Source of the DNA: Acetatifactor sp.
GTDB taxonomy: Bacteria > Bacillota > Clostridia > Lachnospirales > Lachnospiraceae
Length of the DNA stretch: 61,335 nucleotides
NCBI GenBank assembly: GCA_022511425.1
Contig: JAFLRO010000006.1
Coordinates: 1 to 61,335 of the forward strand
Direction: 5' to 3'
Shown here piece after piece: positions 54,455-61,335 of this stretch. The notes under the pieces were generated by a model. It was not told the origin of the DNA. It made no database searches and saw only the letters and a program-made list of their open reading frames with translations. A program made the position numbers and the translations under genes. The stretch's first letter is position 1. Each line of letters opens with the position of its first letter.

Positions 54455-55582
54455 CTATTGTTGAATTTGGATATCTGATGGATAGTTATCCAAAGACCCC
54501 ACATTTTCTATAAACTCATAATAGAGGAAAATATCATAAGTTCCATCTTCTTTTGGAACGGCATAAATTCTATCTGGCATGCCGAAAGTACCCTCGACAA
54601 TACCTTGTGGAGCATACCAACTTTCAAACGTAAACAGATAGGAACCAAGGTATACTGTAACAATCAAAGCACACAGAAAGAGGGTCAAAAGTACATTAAC
54701 CTTCTTACGTTCACGCAGCATCATATCTATACGTTGAGACAGCGCACTGCTTCCTATCCCGGCCATGGATACTTTATCTCCCGCAGGCAGCTGATATTTG
54801 TTATCTATTGCCATATCCGCCACGCGGAACAAAGTCATCATATACTCCTGAGCCACATCTTGGTCTTTCTTGATCAAAGTACCGTCAATGCGCATTTCTA
54901 ACAACAGCTCCACCTGCTTTCGCAGCATACGGCAGGCGGGATTCCACCAGTATATGATATACATGATCCGTACGACACGCTTAGTCAAAAGGTCATGATA
55001 TTTGTGGTGCGTTACCTCATGATGCAGAACGTAATACAATTCCTCTCTGGTCAGAGGCATATCTTTCGGTATCAGAATATAAGGTCTCACAATGCCGTAC
55101 AAACAGGGCGTCTCTATGGATCCGGAGATCAAAACGCGGAAACGGTTCCTGCTGCGCCCGCAGATTTCCGCGAGAAGGGAAGCATAAGGCTCCTCATGTG
55201 TGACTTCTTTAATCGCTCCAGTCACAAGACCGCGCATGTTAATACAGTCCTTGATATAAAGGCGCAGATAATGGAGGGATCCGATTACCCAGACTATTTC
55301 AAACACAAACCACGGCGAAAGGCGCAATCCCAATGGTCGGAAAAAAGGATGTCGTAAGAAGGTAACAACCGGAGAAAGAAAGCCCGGCAACATAATATTA
55401 GTTGACACCGGCAGTTCAATAGGAAATATAAATCGAAGAATCGTCAGGAATAAGAACACAACAAGCACTTTGTATCCGACGGACAGAAGGATCTTTTGCC
55501 GCCGAAAACAAAGTGCTATGAAAACAACAAGTATATTACTTACTAAAAAAGCCATCAATAAAGTGGAAAAAGAGAAATTCAT
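54455..55582 (-). CDS. BlaR1-like M56 membrane metalloprotease
   Basis: A 375-residue membrane protein of the M56 family. Four or so helices carry a cytoplasmic zinc protease site with HEVTHH (the HExxH motif, about residue 185) and a downstream Glu in LLLEMRID. In BlaR1/MecR1 such a domain cleaves the BlaI repressor upon a signal. Here the C-terminal penicillin-binding sensor domain is missing; only about 65 residues follow the last helix. The signal is thus unlikely to be a beta-lactam by the known route. GAGGAGG lies before the ATG. The BlaI-like gene is directly upstream. Confidence 0.9.
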   Translation of the reverse strand: MNFSFSTLLMAFLVSNILVVFIALCFRRQKILLSVGYKVLVVFLFLTILRFIFPIELPVSTNIMLPGFLSPVVTFLRHPFFRPLGLRLSPWFVFEIVWVIGSLHYLRLYIKDCINMRGLVTGAIKEVTHEEPYASLLAEICGRSRNRFRVLISGSIETPCLYGIVRPYILIPKDMPLTREELYYVLHHEVTHHKYHDLLTKRVVRIMYIIYWWNPACRMLRKQVELLLEMRIDGTLIKKDQDVAQEYMMTLFRVADMAIDNKYQLPAGDKVSMAGIGSSALSQRIDMMLRERKKVNVLLTLFLCALIVTVYLGSYLFTFESWYAPQGIVEGTFGMPDRIYAVPKEDGTYDIFLYYEFIENVGSLDNYPSDIQIQQ

Positions 55583-55621
55583 TATTGATTGCCTCCTCTT
55601 TTGTACGCTCTTCCCTAAATC

Positions 55622-56014
55622 TTAGATCTTCTTTTCTAACTTAGCAACAATGTCCTTCAGTCTGGCGATCTCAGCCTTCATCTGATCGGCGGGCTGGTCA
55701 ATGTCAAGGATCGCCGCACACAGATCCGACTTGGAAATCACATTCTTGAAGTTGGCATAGTCATCCGCAAAGTTGTTCATGATCACATCTCGGGAATTCT
55801 CGGTAGGACGATAAGTTCTGCTAAGTACCTTTCCGCTGTGCGTAACGCCGGCCACTTCTACGAGATCCTCATTCAGCAGCTTGCGAAGAACGGCTATAAC
55901 AGTACTCTGAGTCAGACCTCTCTGCTCATTTACGATATCAGTGGAAGTCATGGGCTCCTGCGTCTTCCATAGAATATTTAATACATCAAGTTCCCTGCGA
56001 TTTAATTGTGACAT
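55622..56014 (-). CDS. BlaI/MecI/CopY-family repressor
   Basis: A 130-residue winged-helix repressor: LNRRELDVLNILWKTQEPMT at the start, recognition helix region TQSTVIAVLRKLLNEDLVE, then a C-terminal dimerization part with a coiled end (MKAEIARLKDIVAKLEKK). It likely represses its own operon and is removed by cleavage by the M56 protease next to it. AGGAGG lies 8 bases before the ATG. Promoter and a perfect palindrome lie just upstream. Confidence 0.92.
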   Translation of the reverse strand: MSQLNRRELDVLNILWKTQEPMTSTDIVNEQRGLTQSTVIAVLRKLLNEDLVEVAGVTHSGKVLSRTYRPTENSRDVIMNNFADDYANFKNVISKSDLCAAILDIDQPADQMKAEIARLKDIVAKLEKKI

Positions 56015-56040
56015 ATTTTATACCTCCTCAACTTGTCTCT

Positions 56041-56069
56041 ATTATATTGTAATTTGGTTAATAAGTCAA
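56041..56069 (-). promoter_or_regulatory. Promoter of the blaI-like operon
   Basis: The minus strand has -35 TTGACT (56064-56069), a 17-bp spacer and perfect -10 TATAAT (56041-56046). It is the only strong promoter in the 56015-56325 gap. That gap is A/T-rich and also has a plus-strand TATAAT at 56187-56192 without a good -35, a possible promoter for the XRE gene. Confidence 0.85.
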
Positions 56070-56078
56070 CGATATTAA

Positions 56079-56097
56079 TTATAATGATGTATTATAA
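56079..56097. promoter_or_regulatory. Perfect 7-5-7 palindrome upstream of the blaI-like promoter
   Basis: TTATAAT, five bases, then ATTATAA, located 10 bp upstream of the -35. It may be an operator for the BlaI-like protein or another regulator. It is not the TACAnnTGTA core of known BlaI sites, and the region is very A/T-rich, so chance is possible. Confidence 0.45.
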
Positions 56098-56325
56098 CTT
56101 TAGTTTAGTTCAAATTTCTATTATATAATATAACATTTTTATAATGCAGCATTCGCTTAGGCATAAATAGCCAGATGTTATGTGTCTATAATGTCTGACA
56201 TTTTAATTTTCGTTTATGCAAACATCACATTTCATTATTTTACTATGCAATTTCTAAAATCATCTCCCACTTTTCGTCTGATTCCTGTACGTTAAATGTA
56301 TCTAAAAACAAAGGAGGAATTATTT

Positions 56326-56688
56326 ATGGAACTCGACAAAAGATTAAAGCAGCTTAGGAAGCAAAAGGAAATTAAGCAAACAGATCTGGCTGAATATCTG
56401 AACTGTTCTCCCGGAACCGTCAGCAACTACGAGAACGGTACCCATTGCCCGGATTTGGAAACTTTGAGGATGTTGGCTGACTATTACGGGGTGTCAACGG
56501 ACTATCTCCTGGGCCGTTCCCTTCGAAACGATAAAGTGGTCAGCCTAGATCAAAGTATTTTAGGTTTTTTTACAGTAGGTGACCTGCTGTGGCTCCAGAG
56601 CCATTTATCCGAAAGAGCTCAAAACTACCTTGCTTACTCAATTAAGCTGCTCATGATGTCCATATGCGCTGAGGAGCAACGGTCATAG
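56326..56688 (+). CDS. XRE-family HTH regulator
   Basis: A 120-residue DNA-binding protein. The N-terminal HTH (about 3-62) reads LKQLRKQKEIKQTDLAEYL, SPGTVSNYENG, and LADYYGVSTDYLLGRS, the classic XRE/Cro pattern. The C-terminal half is helical and probably for dimers. The start at 56326 has a perfect AGGAGG 8 bases upstream; an ATG 30 bases earlier has none. It is monocistronic, with a terminator right after it. The target is not known. Confidence 0.92.
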   Translation: MELDKRLKQLRKQKEIKQTDLAEYLNCSPGTVSNYENGTHCPDLETLRMLADYYGVSTDYLLGRSLRNDKVVSLDQSILGFFTVGDLLWLQSHLSERAQNYLAYSIKLLMMSICAEEQRS

Positions 56689-56700
56689 GGCAACTGAAAA

Positions 56701-56740
56701 AACCTTGCCCCTAGTCTTTGTTCTTTCTGGGGGCAGGGTT
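56701..56740 (+). terminator. Terminator after the XRE gene
   Basis: An 11-bp stem (AACCTTGCCCC at 56701-56711, complementary arm 56730-56740, one G-U pair) extended by an A-run before it and a T-run after it. Strong intrinsic terminator. Confidence 0.85.
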
Positions 56741-56757
56741 TTTCAACAGGCATTTAC

Positions 56758-56786
56758 TTGACACAAACTACATTTTTTTTTAATAT
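56758..56786 (+). promoter_or_regulatory. Promoter of the NagD-like gene
   Basis: Perfect -35 TTGACA (56758-56763), 17-bp spacer containing a run of T, and -10 TAATAT (56781-56786). It leaves a leader of about 100 bases before the coding region. Confidence 0.65.
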
Positions 56787-56895
56787 GAACCTGTAAGATG
56801 AATCCTATAAGACTGTCAATGCACACAGAACTATAGGAATGACGTACACACTCTATAAGAACGCACATATAAGGTTTTAAGGGAAGGCACAGGTA

Positions 56896-57723
56896 ATGTA
56901 TCAAGATTTTTTCGGAAAAGATGCGTCCTCTTTGAGGGATAAGAAATTATTTCTTTTTGACATGGACGGAACCATATATGAAGAAAACAGATTGTTTGAA
57001 GGCACTATCGATTTATTAAATAAAATAAGCCAGACAGGCGGTCAGTATTTTTTCATCACAAATAACTCCTCTAAGTCCGTGCGGGATTATGTGGAAAAGG
57101 TAAATAGAATGGGAATCCCCGCAGACCGGGATAATTTTTTCACTTCCGCCCAGGCCACCGTCCTCTACCTTAAGGAAAACCATTCCGGCAAATGCGTTTA
57201 CTGTCAGGGAACAAAGTCCCTGGTAAAGGAGCTGGTGGATGAGGGATTGGATGTGGTGACGGAGTATTCGGACAGGGCAGAGGTGATCCTCGTGGGATAT
57301 GACACGGAACTGACCACACAGAAAATGCACGACACCTGCAGGATGCTCTTAAAAGGTCTGCCCTATATTGCAACCAACCCCGACTATGTGTGTCCCATGA
57401 GCTTTGGCTTCGTTCCTGACTGCGGTTCCATGTGCATGATGTACAAAAATGCAACGGGACGGGAGCCGATATTTATCGGCAAGCCCGAGCCGACAATGAT
57501 CAATATTGTCCGTGAGAAGACCGGTCACTCCAAGGAAGAAACCGTGGTGATCGGGGACAGATTATATACGGATATCGCCAGCGGCATCAATGCAGGCGTT
57601 ACCACCGTCTGTGTCCTCTCAGGGGAAGCGACAGTTGAAGATATTCAAAACGGTGATATCAGGCCTGCATATACGTTGGGTTCGGTAATGGACCTGTTGA
57701 ATATCTTAAAAACAGACACCTGA
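56896..57723 (+). CDS. HAD-superfamily phosphatase, NagD-like
   Basis: A 275-residue cytoplasmic phosphatase of the HAD IIA (NagD/4-nitrophenylphosphatase) group. Motif I is FLFDMDGTIYE with the nucleophile Asp (about 19), motif II is FFITNNSS, the motif III Lys is in FIGKPEP, and motif IV is VVIGDRLYTDIASG. The cap domain sits between motifs II and III, as in the IIA subclass. Substrates in this family are sugar or nucleotide phosphates; the specific one is not readable. It has its own promoter and converges with the following minus-strand gene. Confidence 0.92.
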   Translation: MYQDFFGKDASSLRDKKLFLFDMDGTIYEENRLFEGTIDLLNKISQTGGQYFFITNNSSKSVRDYVEKVNRMGIPADRDNFFTSAQATVLYLKENHSGKCVYCQGTKSLVKELVDEGLDVVTEYSDRAEVILVGYDTELTTQKMHDTCRMLLKGLPYIATNPDYVCPMSFGFVPDCGSMCMMYKNATGREPIFIGKPEPTMINIVREKTGHSKEETVVIGDRLYTDIASGINAGVTTVCVLSGEATVEDIQNGDIRPAYTLGSVMDLLNILKTDT

Positions 57724-57747
57724 CTTATTGTTTCTCAAGTTCCGTCG

Positions 57748-60700
57748 CTACTCGTCAAATGAATATACCTTTTCTAATATATCAAGCTTATTCTTGCCAA
57801 TATACTGCAACATCAGCAATACATCATCCAAATCAAATCTGCGTGCGGCAGTTTTCCAGCTTGCTTTATTCATATACTCGGATACTTTTTGAGCATCTTC
57901 TGCGTTGTTCTTAATATGAATTATAAAGAGATTCAGCGCCAGTTCCGGGTTCTTCTGTGCTAACTCGTTATAAAATTGGCCTTTTATTTCCGGGGAAGCA
58001 AGTAATTCCATTGCTTTTGTATGCGTAATATACTGAACCAGCCCAGCATAACAGGTAAACAATTCCACCGCCGATACCCATTCATTTTCAATTATAATTT
58101 TAACAAACTTGTCGGTTGCTTTCGGTGACAGAAGCTTGTTGGATAATAATATATTAGCCAGATCATATAAACCGTACTCCTCTATATAATCTTCAAGATA
58201 CCGTGTCATAAAAGTCTGTTCTTCGTATGCGCAGCAAGCTTCCAGCAAGGAGACTAAGTAAGCCACATTCCCTTCCTCTTGTAAAAAATAATCAGCGTAT
58301 ACTAAAAAAACCATATCATTGTCCACATCATATTCCAATGCTGTAAGCGGTATATACTTCATAAATGTCACAAAGTCTATTTTGAATTCCTCCAGGAACT
58401 CCTCCAGTTCCTCCAGCGTATCAATTGAGTATTTCCCTTTTTGTATCGCGTCATAAACTGTATACAGTTTGGGCGAATCCTCGTATCCTTTGAGTGTCGC
58501 TAAAACCTCAAAACTTGAATCGATGTAACCCTCTATCACTTTTTTACATATCTCACTCGTATGCTTCCGGATTGCCTTATAAGAAATAAAAAACAGGAAT
58601 TCCCGATCCATGCTATCCTTGCGTATTAGAAAACTGAAAAGTTTTGCAAATTTGTCGTCAGACAAGCTTTCTCTTGGCAGATAATAATTCCAAAATCTGT
58701 TCAGACCCTCATTCTGCATAATAATATCCAACACTCTATCTATTACCTCATCCCAAGATTCCACATCTATTTTCATGTTCAATAATTTGCAGATTGTCTC
58801 ATAATCCAGGAATTGTACCACATGCTCTTTATTTTGAAGCAAAGAAGGAATAAGCTTATCGCGCTCACCGATATCGATGACAGCCTTAATAAGTATTTTC
58901 ACCGAATGCCAAACGCCCTCCATACTCATACACTCACATAAATCTAACAAATTATTATCAGGATACTTCTTCACGCAAATACCAATAAAACTTGGACTAA
59001 ACAACATTTTATTGTCCAGTTGCATCAAGAAGGAAAACCACGCTTCAGAGGGCTTTAGTTCTAACTTATTAGCAAGATCCGTGGTCAGGAATACTTTGAA
59101 GTATAGCTCATCCTGTTGACAAAGTTGATTTAAGCAGTCTAGTTGCTGCTGTTCATCCAGAGTGACAAAAATATACTTGAACAATGTTGGATTATCCACA
59201 TACATCATTGCATTCACTATTTTCTGACCTTTTTGAATGCTGTGTAAATGATTCAGATAGATACTTACACAATTTTTTTTGAAGCCTTCCTCCTGTTCTT
59301 TTTTGTTTTCCAACGCGCTGATTGTTTCATTTACCATAGCTTTAACTACATTTTCTTCCTCTGCATTTACTTGGGGATTCTTCGACTCGGTATCATAACG
59401 TTTTGAATAGGAAGCAGAAATAACCCCATCACTCTTATGGCCAATACTGGCGGGGTTCAGCTCGCCTTCTCCCGTCCATAGATTTGGAGTCGAAAACCAT
59501 CTGATCTCACGTTGCTCAGTTGGACCGTAAATTGCCCCATTATTTCGCTCATTAAAAATGAGCGCGGTGCCCTGGGGCCATAAACTATTGCCATTCGCAC
59601 ACAATGGTTGTGTCGGATGCTTGTACTTTTTACCGCTGGAGATTAACGCATCTACTTTTTTTGCCGATGTCTTTAGCCTCATCATAAGCTCCGGAGTATT
59701 GTTTTTGTAACTGCCGTGGTGCGGAAGTTTTACAAACATGTTATCTAACGGTCTTGATATACCAAGTTCTTCAACAGCAGGAATAAGAATATCAGGCTCC
59801 TGATCACCACATAAAAAAATTACTTCATCACTTCCCGGTTTGCCGGATATGACTATTGAGTCCCGATTGTTATTGTTTTTGCCACTTCGCTCCGGATCGA
59901 ATTCGAATACATGTAATTTCCCGGAGTGCAGAAATGATTCTAATTTCTCAAAGTTAGCTATCATGTCTGGACTCGGAGGAGTGGCAGGATCTGTGCGGTA
60001 TTTAATACTATAGTAGTGTTTATAACCCTTTATTATTACTTTTTCCAACTCCGGATTCAACTCTCTGTATCCATCTTTGCAACCCAAGTGATCTAAGTCG
60101 CCATGTGTTACGACGATACATGATTTTTCGCTAATAAGGGGAATTCCTCTGTCATCCTCTCGCTCGGAATTTCGTTTATCCCTTCGCACGCTTAAATAGT
60201 TCAAAAGAATGTTCAGGTTGGTACCAAGATCCAAAATGATATATCCTGCAGGAGTTGTCACAACAATCGCATCACCCGCTTTTGTATTTATTACATTGAC
60301 CTTTAGCCATGTATCGGCTGCCTGTTCCCGGTCCTCTCCACAAAGAAAAAGATACTTATAAAACTCATCCAGGGAATCAAAATAATAGGATACCTCCATT
60401 TTTTTGCCCGCGGGCAATCTCGGAACAGTACTTTCTTTATCAATGTCCAGAGCAAATACATTTCCCGGATCAGATGCATCTACGGACTTATTGATCATTT
60501 TCTCCTTAATTCTTTCTACCGTTTCCTCCTCGTTTTCGACCACAAAATCCAGCAGAGAATTAAGCTCCAGCCATTTAATATAGCCTTCTATAAGCGCTTT
60601 CAGGCTATTTTCCGTAATCATTACATATCCGGGATCCTGTTCAACAGGTATTGGGATTTTATCGTTATTGTTTTTTCCGGAACAGTATAAAGCTGAATCC

Positions 60701-61179
60701 TTTATTTCTAAAGTTGATCTGTATTGCCGTATGAACAGCTTTCGTTGTACAACAGTTTCGTTGACTAAAGTTTCCGTGATGGCAACCTTTTTACCGGCTC
60801 CAATCTCGTCCGCCTGATGTTCCAGCCTGTCATCCGTGTTCAACGCCACACCGCTGGAATGCACTGCATTGGCACGAACGATTCCCAGCTTCTGTTGTAC
60901 CACATGCCCCAACTCATGAGGCAAATGCCGCTCCTGACCTGGTGCAATTTCAATCTGATTTCCCCGCGCGTAAGCCAAAGCATCCAGTTTCGCCAGCAAG
61001 CCTGAGTTATAATGGACCCGTACATCGTCCAAAAGCAGACCGGTAGTCTGCTCCAGTCGTTCCTTAAGCTGTGAGGGAATTCCCGTATAGTTTGTACGCG
61101 ATGTGGGTCGATTTACATTCTGTGTGGTAGAATTTACACTTATTACTTTCCTTGCTGCTTTTGATGCAGTTTCCAACAT
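57748..61179 (-). CDS. DUF4157 (eCIS-core) plus ComEC-like MBL-fold large protein
   Basis: A 1143-residue protein with an unusual mix. The N-terminal part (about 35-130) is a DUF4157/eCIS_core-type domain: DVRVHYNSG, ALAYARGNQIEI, HLPHELGHVVQQ (His88-Glu-x-x-His92) and LEHQADEIGAG. A metallo-beta-lactamase fold of the ComEC type follows (about 290-560): VVTHGDLDHLG (about 357-367), FLCGDQEPD, KLPHHGSYKNN (about 484) and KYKHPTQP. The remaining 550 residues look all-helical, like a repeat scaffold, without motifs I know. There is no signal peptide. DUF4157 occurs with contractile injection systems and polymorphic toxins, so an effector role is possible but not shown. The start at 61179 has AGGGG 8 bases upstream; an ATG at 61254 does not. 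Confidence 0.85.
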   Translation of the reverse strand: MLETASKAARKVISVNSTTQNVNRPTSRTNYTGIPSQLKERLEQTTGLLLDDVRVHYNSGLLAKLDALAYARGNQIEIAPGQERHLPHELGHVVQQKLGIVRANAVHSSGVALNTDDRLEHQADEIGAGKKVAITETLVNETVVQRKLFIRQYRSTLEIKDSALYCSGKNNNDKIPIPVEQDPGYVMITENSLKALIEGYIKWLELNSLLDFVVENEEETVERIKEKMINKSVDASDPGNVFALDIDKESTVPRLPAGKKMEVSYYFDSLDEFYKYLFLCGEDREQAADTWLKVNVINTKAGDAIVVTTPAGYIILDLGTNLNILLNYLSVRRDKRNSEREDDRGIPLISEKSCIVVTHGDLDHLGCKDGYRELNPELEKVIIKGYKHYYSIKYRTDPATPPSPDMIANFEKLESFLHSGKLHVFEFDPERSGKNNNNRDSIVISGKPGSDEVIFLCGDQEPDILIPAVEELGISRPLDNMFVKLPHHGSYKNNTPELMMRLKTSAKKVDALISSGKKYKHPTQPLCANGNSLWPQGTALIFNERNNGAIYGPTEQREIRWFSTPNLWTGEGELNPASIGHKSDGVISASYSKRYDTESKNPQVNAEEENVVKAMVNETISALENKKEQEEGFKKNCVSIYLNHLHSIQKGQKIVNAMMYVDNPTLFKYIFVTLDEQQQLDCLNQLCQQDELYFKVFLTTDLANKLELKPSEAWFSFLMQLDNKMLFSPSFIGICVKKYPDNNLLDLCECMSMEGVWHSVKILIKAVIDIGERDKLIPSLLQNKEHVVQFLDYETICKLLNMKIDVESWDEVIDRVLDIIMQNEGLNRFWNYYLPRESLSDDKFAKLFSFLIRKDSMDREFLFFISYKAIRKHTSEICKKVIEGYIDSSFEVLATLKGYEDSPKLYTVYDAIQKGKYSIDTLEELEEFLEEFKIDFVTFMKYIPLTALEYDVDNDMVFLVYADYFLQEEGNVAYLVSLLEACCAYEEQTFMTRYLEDYIEEYGLYDLANILLSNKLLSPKATDKFVKIIIENEWVSAVELFTCYAGLVQYITHTKAMELLASPEIKGQFYNELAQKNPELALNLFIIHIKNNAEDAQKVSEYMNKASWKTAARRFDLDDVLLMLQYIGKNKLDILEKVYSFDE

Positions 61180-61280
61180 ATAAATTACCCCTTTCAATAG
61201 TTCTGCTGTATGAACTTTAGTATACTGGGGTTTTATAATCGATCTTCTAGACAATATCTTTAGAAAGAGCCTGTTCCCGA

Positions 61281-61335
61281 TGGTGTGCTACCCGTCAAGT
61301 AGACAATTAAAAAAATAAAACTTTTTTGTGTTGCC
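61281..61335. repeat. Right arm of the 55-bp terminal inverted repeat
   Basis: Exact reverse complement of bases 1-55. The sequence between the DUF4157 gene start and this arm (61180-61280) holds only a possible TATACT box on the minus strand near 61220, without a good -35. Confidence 0.85.

Noticed and set aside
54455-55582. Beta-lactam sensor BlaR1
   Set aside because: The zinc protease part is present, but the outer penicillin-binding domain is missing; no beta-lactamase gene is nearby.
57748-61179. ComEC DNA-uptake channel
   Set aside because: The MBL motifs are ComEC-like, but there are no membrane helices or competence domain.
57748-61335. Complete contractile injection system
   Set aside because: Only a DUF4157-type domain is present; no sheath, tube, baseplate or ATPase genes are in the window.

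Overview
This window looks like one contig of a Lachnospiraceae-type (Clostridia, Firmicutes) chromosome. The reasons are moderate G+C, strong AGGAGG-type ribosome sites, the protein styles (LCP protein, BlaI/M56 pair, GH25 lysozymes, GT-C-like membrane proteins) and clean sigma-A promoters. This is an inference from sequence style; no rRNA or other phylogenetic marker is present. The two ends carry a perfect 55-bp inverted repeat. It is best explained by the contig stopping at two copies of one repeated element, such as an IS, lying in opposite orientation.

Layout. (1) 82-2476: a two-gene metal efflux operon (HMA chaperone, then a P1B-type ATPase) behind a promoter with a perfect ArsR/SmtB-like operator. 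(2) 2659-7910: housekeeping genes, namely an atypical ClpX, a membrane HtrA protease and GlmS. (3) 7967-30289: a surface polysaccharide locus on the minus strand. It has dTDP-rhamnose genes (rmlB, rmlA, rmlC), an ABC-2 exporter (Wzm and Wzt with a C-terminal carbohydrate-binding-type domain), a WbdD-like methyltransferase-kinase, many GT2 transferases, phosphoglucomutase, an initiating undecaprenyl-phosphate sugar transferase and an LCP wall-attachment protein. (4) 30290-33868: a 175-bp nested palindromic element and a large membrane-anchored GH25 protein. (5) 33938-53815: a second glycan locus. It has an SGNH protein, GT-C-like membrane proteins, WecE, a GtrB/GtrII-like pair, PseG, PseF, PseC, a PseH-like acetyltransferase, a sialyltransferase-like enzyme and a PglK-like ABC flippase. 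(6) 54152-61179: a BlaI-like repressor, an M56 protease and a small exported peptide; an XRE regulator; a NagD-like phosphatase; and a 1143-residue DUF4157 plus MBL-fold protein.

How the genes fit together. RmlA and RmlB make dTDP-4-keto-6-deoxyglucose, which RmlC (rhamnose branch) and WecE (4-amino sugar branch) can both use. GlmS and PgcA supply hexosamine and glucose phosphates. The initiating transferase and the GT2 enzymes would build a lipid-linked polymer. The methyltransferase-kinase would cap it, Wzt/Wzm would export the capped chain and LCP would attach it to peptidoglycan. The second locus appears to make and transfer a pseudaminic-acid-like nonulosonic acid and to glucosylate glycans outside the membrane. 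PseB, PseI and RmlD are not in the window, so these pathways need genes elsewhere.

Several promoters of the two glycan loci are preceded by phased TTAA/TTAAG direct repeats, suggesting one shared response regulator. The least explained items are the DUF4157-MBL protein, the M56/peptide cassette and the long palindromic element.
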